The notes below the pieces were generated by a model. That model was not told the origin of the DNA. It searched no databases and saw only the letters and a program-made list of their open reading frames with translations. A DNA stretch of 64,000 nucleotides from Thiosocius teredinicola (GTDB lineage: Bacteria; Pseudomonadota; Gammaproteobacteria; Chromatiales; Chromatiaceae). The stretch lies in contig NZ_CP019936.1 in the NCBI RefSeq assembly GCF_002009425.1, positions 729,001-793,000 on the forward strand. Direction: 5' to 3'. Both the position numbers and the translations under genes were made by a program. This document shows, piece by piece, positions 46,320 to 54,511 of the stretch (the first letter of the stretch is position 1; each line of letters begins with the position of its first letter).

Positions 46320-47486
46320 CTACGCGATGACGACGTCGCCGATCTCGGCACTATTGTCGACCCGGTCAGGCGGTGAATCCAACGCCGCGTCGACCATGCC
46401 CATCACGGCAGACACGTCGACCGTGAAACTGGCGTTGAAATGCTGTCTGTCGCCGTTCCACCACTGATAACGGTGCCCGAGCGATGCACTCATGTAGTAG
46501 AAGTAGGGTACGACCAAGGTGCCGGCGTGCAGTTCGATAACATCGATGGCCTCGGCGAACAGTAGATTGGCGAGTCCGGCGCCGTGGGCCGCTACGACCA
46601 TTTCGGCGTCGTAGAACAACGCAATCTGCTCGTCGAAAGACAGATCTTCCAGGGCGTAGCGCTCGAAGCCCTTGGTACGCAATGCCTGCCAGAGCTGCTC
46701 GTCGTTTTCTATCAGGCGCACATGACCCAAAGGCCCCGGGCGGCGGGTGATATAGATGCGACGGCGTTTGTTGCGCGCGCGCTGCGGCAGCAGGCGTGGC
46801 AGCAGGTCGTCGACGAATGCCTGTGGCAGATAGGTAACGCTTTGCCGTGTCAGAAACGACGGCAGGATGAGTTCGTCCGGCTCGATGATCTGATCGCGCC
46901 CGACGACATCGATCTCGATGTTGTCCGGCAGGTAGCGGTCGAGGAGGTATTGCTCGAGCGCGGTCGGCTCGGACGGGAACAGCATCTTGATGGTGCCCAT
47001 CTCCCGGTAGACCGGTTGGCGCAGCAGGAACACACGCGACAGGTCTTCGATCAGCGTGTGGTAGAAGTTGCCGTCGACGGATCGGAAGATCGTACACAGT
47101 CCCTCTATCCGGCGGCTTGGCGTACGAAACCTTCGTTGCCAGGCCTGTAGTGTCAACGGCAAGAAGGTGCTGCTGGAATCGATCAGGGCTGCGCCCGATT
47201 GTGTGGTGACCAGGTTGAATAACGGGTCGTACTTGGCGCCGCGCAAGCGCAGTGAAAAGTATTCCGGCGTTACATAGCGGGCGCGCGCCGCAGACTTGGC
47301 TGCGGGCCACACGTCGAGTTCAGCTGCCTGCGGTGTGTCGACCTCACGCGATGGAAAGGCGACGTCCACAACCACGTCGGCCGTGCGCCGACGCAGGTCG
47401 TGCAAGGTCAAGGCGTCCGGGTACAGAACCCGACGCAACAGGGCGGGAAGCCGTCGACGGTATCGACGGTTTCGCAACGTTCTCAC
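46320..47486 (-). CDS. GT61/DUF563-type glycosyltransferase
   Basis: This 388-residue protein's C-terminal half matches the DUF563/GT61 pattern: RRRIYITRRP, RLIENDEQLWQALRTKGF, LSFDEQIALFYDAEMVVAAH and HGAGLANLLFAEAIDVIELH. These enzymes transfer sugars to polysaccharides or glycoproteins. The N-terminus is strongly basic (MRTLRNRRYRRRLPALLRR), with no signal peptide. The start is GTG, with GGAGG 4 nt upstream. It is a single gene with no other polysaccharide genes beside it; the PEP-CTERM/PrsT module elsewhere in the window hints that the cell makes such a polysaccharide. Confidence 0.85.
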   Translation of the reverse strand: MRTLRNRRYRRRLPALLRRVLYPDALTLHDLRRRTADVVVDVAFPSREVDTPQAAELDVWPAAKSAARARYVTPEYFSLRLRGAKYDPLFNLVTTQSGAALIDSSSTFLPLTLQAWQRRFRTPSRRIEGLCTIFRSVDGNFYHTLIEDLSRVFLLRQPVYREMGTIKMLFPSEPTALEQYLLDRYLPDNIEIDVVGRDQIIEPDELILPSFLTRQSVTYLPQAFVDDLLPRLLPQRARNKRRRIYITRRPGPLGHVRLIENDEQLWQALRTKGFERYALEDLSFDEQIALFYDAEMVVAAHGAGLANLLFAEAIDVIELHAGTLVVPYFYYMSASLGHRYQWWNGDRQHFNASFTVDVSAVMGMVDAALDSPPDRVDNSAEIGDVVIA

Positions 47487-47998
47487 GGCACCTCCGTTGA
47501 CCGACGACGACGTCGTTCGGCAACGCTCGTTTTGTATGTTTTATTCGCATTCCGTCGCGTTGCGTCGCCCCGGAGATCCGTTCAGCAATAACGACGGGAT
47601 TGACCGACGTCTTCGCGGATCATCGTGGGGTGGCGAGTGCCGCGCGCCGTTCGCTCGGCAACGGCATAGGCCGGTGGTCGAGCGCGGCATCCATGGCAGT
47701 CATGCTCGAAGCAGAAACCGTGCCCGCACATTATTTGTAAAAATTTCAATTGATTAGGTTAATAGTGTGCGGTTCATGTAAAAAACGGTGACGGTTTTTA
47801 CAACCCGCAGTCCTGATCGGTACAGCCGTTCCGTCTCGCGCTGCGAGCTAACTGGGTGTGATCTGTAACGCCGTCGAGCGGGTATACGGCCGTCTGTGGC
47901 CGGCGTGCATACGCACCTTTTGCAAGGCGCACAGGCAGGCGGTTAGGAGTGGTTGGCGAAGAAGGCGGCAACCGTCGCCGGCTGCCGCCACCTCGGCG
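47487..47998. other. 512-nt gap between the glycosyltransferase and nhaD, with a palindrome and terminator-like stem
   Basis: No credible gene. At 47778-47801 is a near-perfect palindrome with arms GTAAAAA and TTTTTAC around ACGGTGACGG, inside an AT-rich patch (about 47730-47800); it could be an operator, or an old terminator. At 47964-47989, just past the nhaD stop, is a GGCGGCA/TGCCGCC stem followed on the minus strand by TTCTTC, a likely nhaD terminator. Basal composition elsewhere is unremarkable. Confidence 0.45.
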
Positions 47999-49450
47999 TC
48001 AGTTGAAGCTTCCGGCGTTGACCCAGAAGTGCACGGCAATACTGGCTGCATAGCCGGCGGCGATTGCCGGCGTCCATTTGAGATGACCGAAGAAGGTGTA
48101 GTGGCCGCGCGCCTGGCCCATCAATGCCACGCCGGCGGCTGAACCGATGGACAGCAGCGATCCACCCACGCCGGCGGTCAGGGTCACCAATAGCCATTGG
48201 CCCAGCGGCATGTTCGGCTCCATCGACAGCACGGCGAACATAACCGGGATGTTGTCGACAATGGCGGATAGCAGGCCGACCGTGATGTTCGCGTTGGTGG
48301 CTCCCCATTGGTTGTACATAACCTCGGAGGTCAGGGCGAGATAGCCCATGAAGCCCAGTCCGCCGACACAGGCGACCACGCCGTAGAAGAAGAACAGGGT
48401 GTCCCATTCGGCACGCGCCACGGGTCGGAAGATATCGAATGCCACCAGGTCGCCGATCTCCGAACCGTTAGTGGCCGAGCGCGCGTGCGTCTTTTTAAGG
48501 TAGAAACCGAACAGGCCGAGGTAGCCCATGCCGGTCAGCATGCCGATGACCGGAGGCAGGTGGAGCACGATGTGGAACGCGACGGCGGTAGCGATCGTCA
48601 GCAGGAACAACAGGATGATGCGCCGGGCGCCACGCTGCAGCGTGATCTGCTCGCGGATCGGGTGTGGTTTTTCATCGGGCACTGCAAAGTGCATCAATAC
48701 CGCCGGCACGGCGAAATTCACGACCGCCGGAATAAACAGGGCAAAGAAGCTCCAGAATTCCACCATGCCTTTCTGCCAGACCATCAGCGTCGTGATATCG
48801 CCAAATGGGCTGAAGGCGCCGCCGGCATTGGCTGCAACCACGATGTTCACGCAGGCCAATCCGACAAACTTCGGATTGTCGCCACCGACCGCCATGACGA
48901 CGGCGCACATCAACAGGGCGGTGGTCAGGTTGTCTGCGATGGGGGAAATCAGGAATGACAGGATGCCGGTGATCCAGAACAAGGCACGAAAGCCGAAGCC
49001 GCGGCTCACCAGCCATGAACGCAACGCATCGAATACCCGCAGTTCCTGCATCGAGTTGATATAGGTCATCGCGACCAACAGGAACAACATCAGTTCGGCG
49101 TATTCCTCGAGGTTTTCGCGAATCGCCGCTTCGGCTTCGTGCGTGTAGCCGTGCGATTGGTAAACCCAGGCGACCGCTGCCCAGATCACGCCAGCGGCGA
49201 TGATGACCGGTTTCGACTTTCGAAGATGCGTGAACTCCTCGGCCATCACAAACAGATAGGCAAGAATAAACACGCCGATTCCGAAATAGCCGACCGAGTG
49301 CTGAGTGAGATCGAGCGGTCGGTGTTCGTTGGTGGTGACGCCGAGCGCAGCGCCACTCAATGTCAGTAATAGCGCTACCGGTACGGCGCTACGCAGCAGC
49401 GAGAATCCCGAACGCGCGAATGCGCGAGACCAGACAGATACAACAGACAT
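47999..49450 (-). CDS. nhaD: NhaD-family sodium:proton antiporter
   Basis: This 483-residue membrane protein starts with a hydrophobic signal-like segment. Its ion-transporter core matches NhaD: HSVGYFGIGVFILAYLFVM, EEFTHLRKSKPVIIAAG, FLISPIADNLTTALLMCAVV and ANAGGAFSPFGDITTLMVW. NhaD exchanges Na+ (or Li+) for H+, mainly in marine and haloalkaliphilic bacteria and sulfur oxidisers. I use the ATG preceded by AGGAG at 5 nt rather than one nine codons upstream. It follows the SLC13 permease gene on the same strand with a 78-nt gap that contains a strong hairpin. A Na+ extruder downstream of a Na+-coupled importer makes sense for sodium cycling. Confidence 0.92.
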   Translation of the reverse strand: MSVVSVWSRAFARSGFSLLRSAVPVALLLTLSGAALGVTTNEHRPLDLTQHSVGYFGIGVFILAYLFVMAEEFTHLRKSKPVIIAAGVIWAAVAWVYQSHGYTHEAEAAIRENLEEYAELMLFLLVAMTYINSMQELRVFDALRSWLVSRGFGFRALFWITGILSFLISPIADNLTTALLMCAVVMAVGGDNPKFVGLACVNIVVAANAGGAFSPFGDITTLMVWQKGMVEFWSFFALFIPAVVNFAVPAVLMHFAVPDEKPHPIREQITLQRGARRIILLFLLTIATAVAFHIVLHLPPVIGMLTGMGYLGLFGFYLKKTHARSATNGSEIGDLVAFDIFRPVARAEWDTLFFFYGVVACVGGLGFMGYLALTSEVMYNQWGATNANITVGLLSAIVDNIPVMFAVLSMEPNMPLGQWLLVTLTAGVGGSLLSIGSAAGVALMGQARGHYTFFGHLKWTPAIAAGYAASIAVHFWVNAGSFN

Positions 49451-49486
49451 GGAGGCTCCTACACTGGCGAGCGGCACAACGAAAGA

Positions 49487-49517
49487 CCGGCAACTCCCTG
49501 GACCAGGGAGTTGCCGG
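49487..49517 (-). terminator. 14-bp perfect hairpin between the SLC13 permease gene and nhaD
   Basis: Arms CCGGCAACTCCCTG and CAGGGAGTTGCCGG enclose a GAC loop; on the minus strand TCTTTCGTT follows. It may partly terminate the upstream gene or protect its 3' end while letting some transcription reach nhaD. Confidence 0.7.
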
Positions 49518-49528
49518 CGCTGACCCGA

Positions 49529-51562
49529 TCAGAAGATCAGGTTCATCATCAGCATCATAACGACCAGGAACAGAATCGTCATGATCCCACCCGCACGCAT
49601 GAAGTCCGGGACACGATAGCCGGCCGGACCCATGATCAACGCATTCACCTGGTGCGTCGGGATCAGGAACGAGTTGGACGTCGCAATGGCCACCGTCAGG
49701 GCGAACACGGCGGGGTTGGCGCCGGCACCGATCGCGATGTTGACCGCCAGCGGCACCAGCAGCACGGTTGCACCGACGTTCGACATCACCAGCGTGAAGA
49801 ACGTGGCGAGGATGGCCACCGACGCCTGGATGACCCAGGTCGGCATGCCGCCGACGATGTTCAACGTCTGCTCGGCAATCCACTTGGCGGTGCCCGATGT
49901 CTCGACTGCCAGGCCGAGTGGTATCAGCGATGCCAACAGGAAGACTGTCTTCCAACTGACTGCGGTGTAGGCCTCGTCGATCTTGAGTACGCCCGACAGG
50001 ATCATACCCATCGCACCGGTCAGCAACGCGACCGACAGCCGCAGATCGGTGAACAGCACCAGGCCGAGGGCGATGGCGAAGAAGACGCCGGCATGCAGCA
50101 GCTTGGTCGGGCGCAGTTCTTCGTGCGGGAATTCGGTCGTGATAACGACGAAGTTGCGGTCCTTCTGCAGACGGGCGAGGGCATCCCACTGGGTGTGTAC
50201 CACCAGTGTATCGCCGCCCTGCAGCGGCATGCTGCGGATGTCGTCACCCTCGCGCAGCGTTTCGCCGTCGCGATGCAAGGCGACCATCGCGATGCCGTAG
50301 CTCTTACGCATCCAGACGTCGCGCGCGCTCTTGCCGACCAGGTTGGAACTCGGCGGAATAACCACCTCGGCCACGCCGGACTTGGTCGCCGCGAAGATTT
50401 CGCCGAGGGCGACAATGCTGCTGTGCAGGTCGAGTCCGTATTTGTCGACAAAATCGAGCAGGTGCTTGGGTGATGCGATGATGCCGAGCACCGCGCCGGC
50501 GGCGATCCCGGTGTCGCGTGCGATGGTGCCGGGGCCGACCTTCATCTGGCCGCCGCTGGCCGAGGCGATGACGCGCACTTTGTCTTCGTGCTCGATGTCG
50601 TCGAGTGTCTTGCCGACCAGCTCGCTGTCTTCCGGCACCTCGACCTCGAACAGTTCATAGTCGAGTCCGTAGGTGTTGCGGAAATAGGTCATTGCATCGT
50701 CTTTGCTCTTCGTGTCGCGGCTGGATGGCAACACGAAACGCCCGGCAAGCACGAAGTAGATGATGCCGGTGGCTACCAAGGCCAGGCCAATCGGTGTGAC
50801 CGAGAACAGGCTCCAGGTCTCCATCTGCTGCTCGGCCGGCAGTGCCTTGTTGGAGGTCAGGATGAGGTCGTTGAGCAGAATCAGCGGGCTCGACCCGACC
50901 ATGGTGACGGTACCGCCGAGGATGGCGCAGAAGCCCATCGGCATCAGCAGTCGCGACATCGGCAGCCCGGAGCGCGCCGAGATACGTGATACCACGGGGA
51001 GGAACAGCGCAGCGGCACCGACGTTCTGCATGAACGACGAGATCACCCCAACGGTGCTCGAGATGATCGGGATGATGCGGCTCTCGGTGGTGCCGCCGAC
51101 GCGCAGGATGAACGCGGCGACCTTGGTCATGATGCCGGTCTTGTCCAGGCCCGCGCCGATGATCATGACCGCGATAATCGATATCACCGCGTTCGACGCG
51201 AAGCCGTCGAACAGGTGCGTATTGTCGACCAGCCCGGCCTGCAGACCCATGTAGGGCGCCAGTAGCGTGGTCAACCCGAGCAGCACCATGATCGATGCCG
51301 CGGCGACGTCGACGCCGACGACCTCGAAGGCGAACAGGTAGATGGTCAACAGCAGGATGGCGGTCACCCAGGCGATTTCGATCGTCGGTACGACCGTCGA
51401 CAGGTAAAAGGCCAGGCCGGCGAACAACACACCGGCAATAATCTGTTTGAGGTTGATGCTCATGCGGCGCGGCGTCTGCGTTGCTTGTTGTGGTTGGGGC
51501 TCGGGGGCGGACGTGGTGTCGGCAATCGGCGCAGATGCGGCCTGTTCAGATCCGTTGCTCAT
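49529..51562 (-). CDS. SLC13-family permease with two TrkA-C domains
   Basis: This 677-residue transporter has a Pro/Gln/Ala-rich N-terminus (1-33), two SLC13/CitMHS-like membrane halves (about 38-270 and 490-675), and a central cytoplasmic insert with two TrkA-C (RCK_C) modules (about 300-480; EVPEDSELVGKTLDDIEHED and VIPPSSNLVGKSARDVW). SLC13 relatives carry sulfate, thiosulfate, di- or tricarboxylates, usually with Na+. The substrate is not fixed by sequence. GAGG lies 7 nt before the ATG. It diverges from a LysR gene, and its upstream region holds an ATTCC-N5-GGAA dyad, so LysR control by the transported substrate is likely. Confidence 0.9.
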   Translation of the reverse strand: MSNGSEQAASAPIADTTSAPEPQPQQATQTPRRMSINLKQIIAGVLFAGLAFYLSTVVPTIEIAWVTAILLLTIYLFAFEVVGVDVAAASIMVLLGLTTLLAPYMGLQAGLVDNTHLFDGFASNAVISIIAVMIIGAGLDKTGIMTKVAAFILRVGGTTESRIIPIISSTVGVISSFMQNVGAAALFLPVVSRISARSGLPMSRLLMPMGFCAILGGTVTMVGSSPLILLNDLILTSNKALPAEQQMETWSLFSVTPIGLALVATGIIYFVLAGRFVLPSSRDTKSKDDAMTYFRNTYGLDYELFEVEVPEDSELVGKTLDDIEHEDKVRVIASASGGQMKVGPGTIARDTGIAAGAVLGIIASPKHLLDFVDKYGLDLHSSIVALGEIFAATKSGVAEVVIPPSSNLVGKSARDVWMRKSYGIAMVALHRDGETLREGDDIRSMPLQGGDTLVVHTQWDALARLQKDRNFVVITTEFPHEELRPTKLLHAGVFFAIALGLVLFTDLRLSVALLTGAMGMILSGVLKIDEAYTAVSWKTVFLLASLIPLGLAVETSGTAKWIAEQTLNIVGGMPTWVIQASVAILATFFTLVMSNVGATVLLVPLAVNIAIGAGANPAVFALTVAIATSNSFLIPTHQVNALIMGPAGYRVPDFMRAGGIMTILFLVVMMLMMNLIF

Positions 51563-51700
51563 TCGGTTTCCTCGTCAACTCGCTGTGTTTCTGCCAGATG
51601 GGCTCAAGCGGCTGACGACCGTTGCTGCTAAAAACAGCAACAGAATCAGGGGCATTGGCGTTCCCGCCACCGAATAAGACTGCTTAAGGCAGGTATTAAG

Positions 51701-51715
51701 ATTCCGAATTGGAAA
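51701..51715. promoter_or_regulatory. Candidate LysR operator 1 (ATTCC-N5-GGAAA)
   Basis: A dyad with the LysR T-N11-A pattern, about 140 nt upstream of the SLC13 start. It shares its half-sites with the element at 51834-51848 overlapping the LysR start. Confidence 0.5.
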
Positions 51716-51833
51716 TCGACGTTTAGCCAGCCGAAACGTGAATTTGCACGTTATATGGCCGTCAGCACCGCATAAGTGGGCAGTATTTTGCGGTAATGTA
51801 CTGACTATTGCTAATGAATCCTAAAAAGCTAAC

Positions 51834-51848
51834 ATTCCAATATGGAAT
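51834..51848. promoter_or_regulatory. Candidate LysR operator 2 (ATTCC-N5-GGAAT)
   Basis: A perfect dyad with T-N11-A spacing that covers the LysR ATG. It matches operator 1 in half-sites and spacer length; binding here would allow autorepression. Centres of the two sites are 133 bp apart. Confidence 0.5.
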
Positions 51849-52747
51849 ATAAAAAGCTCCCAGACCTCAAAGCACTGGCGACACTCCGTGAGATCGTCGA
51901 GCGCGGTGGAGTGGCCGAGGCGGGTCGCGCGCTCAACATCGGCCAGCCTGCTGTCACCAAGCGCCTGCGGGCACTCGAGCGCTGTTTCGACATCGAATTG
52001 ATGGTGCGCGAGGCGGGCCGGCTGCGTCTGACCAGCGCCGGCGAGCGCGTGTATGCCTTTTCACGCCTGGTCATGGACCACCAGGTGGAACTGCTGGGTG
52101 ACCTGAAACAGCTCAAGGCCGGGCGCGATCGACTGCGCCTCGCGGTCACCCAGTCGATCGGTGAACATCTGCTGCCGGATCTGCTCCTGGCGTTCGCCGA
52201 CGCCTACCCGGACTATCGTATCGACAGCCGGGTCGGCTACAGCCGCAGCATCCACACGCGCCTGGCCACCGGCCTGGCCGACCTGGCGTTGACCGAGATC
52301 CAGCCCGATCACCCGGACGTACTGGTGCAGAAATGGCTGGACGACGAACTGGTGTTGGTGTGCTCGCCCAAACACCCGCTGGCCAACCGTGACATGTTGT
52401 TGGTCGCGGAGATTCCCGAACAGACCTATGTGCTGCGTGAGCGCGAGTCATCGATGCGGATTACGCTTGACGATGCGCTCTCGGATATCGGCGTCGATGA
52501 TCTGCCGATCGCGATGGAGGTTGGCTCGACCGATACGATCGTCGAAATGCTGGAGCGGGCGCGGCACGTAAGCTTTCTGCCGCTGTTTGCCGTTGAGAGC
52601 GCGATCAGCGAAGGGGAACTGCACCAAGTGCGCATCGAGGGGCTGCGCATTCGCAGAACCCTGTGGATCGCCAGAACGCGCGCCAACCTGGATAACCCGG
52701 TCGCAGAGGCATTCATCAAGCTGATACGTGAGCGCGTGCCCGATTGA
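51842..52747 (+). CDS. LysR-family transcriptional regulator
   Basis: This 301-residue regulator has an N-terminal winged helix-turn-helix (LATLREIVERGGVAEAGRAL, then QPAVTKRLRALERCF) and a LysR-type effector-binding domain (about 90-298). It diverges from the SLC13 permease/nhaD pair and most likely regulates it. No ribosome site is visible before the ATG, and a dyad covers the start codon, so translation start or leaderless initiation should be regarded as uncertain; the N-terminal residues up to the helix-turn-helix fit the family length. Effector unknown. Confidence 0.93.
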   Translation: MEYKKLPDLKALATLREIVERGGVAEAGRALNIGQPAVTKRLRALERCFDIELMVREAGRLRLTSAGERVYAFSRLVMDHQVELLGDLKQLKAGRDRLRLAVTQSIGEHLLPDLLLAFADAYPDYRIDSRVGYSRSIHTRLATGLADLALTEIQPDHPDVLVQKWLDDELVLVCSPKHPLANRDMLLVAEIPEQTYVLRERESSMRITLDDALSDIGVDDLPIAMEVGSTDTIVEMLERARHVSFLPLFAVESAISEGELHQVRIEGLRIRRTLWIARTRANLDNPVAEAFIKLIRERVPD

Positions 52748-53097
52748 TCAGGCCGGCTGGTCAGCGGGTGTGGTCAGTTGCCGATCGCCGGGGCGTGTTG
52801 GGTGACCAGCCAGGCATTGAACAGCAGGATCACGCCCGCCAGGTAAAGCAGGGCGAATAGTGTCTGACGGTGGTGGCTGGTGGCCGCTTTGGACTTTGGG
52901 TTTACGGTTTCGCATAACGATTCCGGACTGAGTTCAGCGATGGATGCGCCTTACGTTACGCAATCTCCATGCCGTGGGAAAACCGCCGGATTCTGGGGAT
53001 TTTTGCACCGATTGAGGGCGATGCCCAATAGGCGTGCTTCGCCATTGGGCAGGGCTGCCCGGTGTGCGGCCCCGTTCTGGCCACCCTGAACGGGGCG
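52748..53097. other. 350-nt gap after LysR with a startless membrane-helix frame and two hairpins
   Basis: On the minus strand, a frame ending in TGA at 52774-52776 encodes a clear membrane helix (TLFALLYLAGVILLFNAW, then LVTQHAPAIGN) after a polar stretch. It is open back to about 52937 but shows no ATG, GTG or TTG at a sensible place, so it may be a decayed or non-canonical small gene. Next to argA are two hairpins: 53023-53050 (GCCCAAT-A-GGCG / CGCC-ATTGGGC) and 53069-53096 (GCCCCGTTC / GAACGGGGC). The second lies right after the argA stop and probably ends its transcript. Confidence 0.45.
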
Positions 53098-54417
53098 CTA
53101 GATCGGCTTGATGAACACCTTCGAGCCACGGCGCCAGTTATAAAGGTCGCGACGGCGCTGCGGCAGGCGTTCCACCGGGGCGTTGACGAAACCGCGCTCG
53201 CGAAACCAATGGGTTGTGCGGGTCGAAAGCACGAACAACTCAGTGACACCTGCGTCGCGGGCTTTTTCCTCGATGTAACGCAGCAGGGTATCCCCGCGGC
53301 CGGCAGCCCGGTAGTCCGGGTGAACGGCAACGCAGGCCAGTTCGGCGAGACCTTCATCGACGAACGGGTAACAGGCGGCGCAGGCGATGATGGCCCCGTC
53401 ACGCTCGATGACGCTGAACTGGTCGATCTCCTGCTCCAGCAATTCGCGAGAACGTTTCACCAGGATGCCGGCGGCCTCCATCGGTTCGATCAGTTCGAGG
53501 ATGCCGCCGACGTCGTCGATACGCGCCGCGCGGGTGACTTCGTAGGGTTCGGCTGTCACCAGCGTGCCCGCACCGTCGCGTGTGAACAACTCAGACAGCA
53601 GGATGCCGTCCTGGTGGCGGTTGAGCAGGTGAACGCGGTATACGCCGCCACGGCATGCGGCGGCCGAGTTATGCAGTACGCGCACGGTTTCTTCGGCCAA
53701 GCGCTTGCGCCGCGCGATCAGATTGTCGACCTCGCGCGGCACCATGCTGCTGATCACACGGCCCTTGCCGTCGGCGATCTTGTTCTCCGACAAGAAGATG
53801 AGCTTGTCGGCGCCGATGGCCGTGGCGACCGCGCCGGCGACGTCCGCAGCACTGAGATTGAAGACCTCGCCGGTCGGTGAATAACCCAGCGCCGGAACCA
53901 GGGCGATGCTGCCGCTGTTGACCAGGTTGAGCAGCGCGTCCGCGTCGACCCGCCTCACCTCGCCGGTGTGGCGGTAGTCGACTCCGTCGATGATGCCGAT
54001 CGGTTTGGCGGTAACGAAGTTGCCGGACGCAACACGTATGCGCACGCCCGCCATGGGCGAGTTGGCCAGGCCCATCGACAACAACGCCTCGATCTCGACA
54101 CGCACCATGCCGTTGGCCTCTTTGACGCAGGCCAGTGCGTCGTCGTCGGTTACGCGCAGTCCGTTGACGACCTGCAGCTTGGCACCACGCGCATTCAACT
54201 GCCGCTCGATCTGCGGGCGCGCGCCGGGAACCAGCACAAGGCGAATGCCCAGGCCCTTCAACAGGGCAATGTCGTGTACCAGGTTGGCGAAGCTTTCATC
54301 ATCCAGCGCCTCGCCGCCGAAGCTCAGCACGAACACCTTGCCGCGGTGGGCATGGATGTAAGGCGAGGAACGGCGGAAAGAGTCGACGAAGCCGCGGTGG
54401 TTGTTGTGTTTGCTCAC
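53098..54417 (-). CDS. argA: Amino-acid N-acetyltransferase (N-acetylglutamate synthase)
   Basis: ArgA makes N-acetylglutamate, the first step of arginine synthesis, and is feedback-inhibited by arginine. The 439-residue protein has an amino-acid-kinase-like domain (about 20-285, LVLVPGARPQIERQLNARG) and a C-terminal GNAT acetyltransferase domain (about 295-435, VAVHPDYRAAGRGDTLLRYI). This two-domain form is typical of gammaproteobacteria. The start is GTG with no clear ribosome site. argE is immediately upstream on the same strand (94-nt gap), so the pair may be co-regulated. Confidence 0.95.
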   Translation of the reverse strand: MSKHNNHRGFVDSFRRSSPYIHAHRGKVFVLSFGGEALDDESFANLVHDIALLKGLGIRLVLVPGARPQIERQLNARGAKLQVVNGLRVTDDDALACVKEANGMVRVEIEALLSMGLANSPMAGVRIRVASGNFVTAKPIGIIDGVDYRHTGEVRRVDADALLNLVNSGSIALVPALGYSPTGEVFNLSAADVAGAVATAIGADKLIFLSENKIADGKGRVISSMVPREVDNLIARRKRLAEETVRVLHNSAAACRGGVYRVHLLNRHQDGILLSELFTRDGAGTLVTAEPYEVTRAARIDDVGGILELIEPMEAAGILVKRSRELLEQEIDQFSVIERDGAIIACAACYPFVDEGLAELACVAVHPDYRAAGRGDTLLRYIEEKARDAGVTELFVLSTRTTHWFRERGFVNAPVERLPQRRRDLYNWRRGSKVFIKPI

Positions 54418-54511
54418 GTAAGCGTCTTGTTCAAAGCATTTAACGTTTCAGAATAATCGGGCTCCGGCTCCAATGGAAGCCGATGCCCGCCGAAGAGGTG
54501 ACGGAGCGGGC

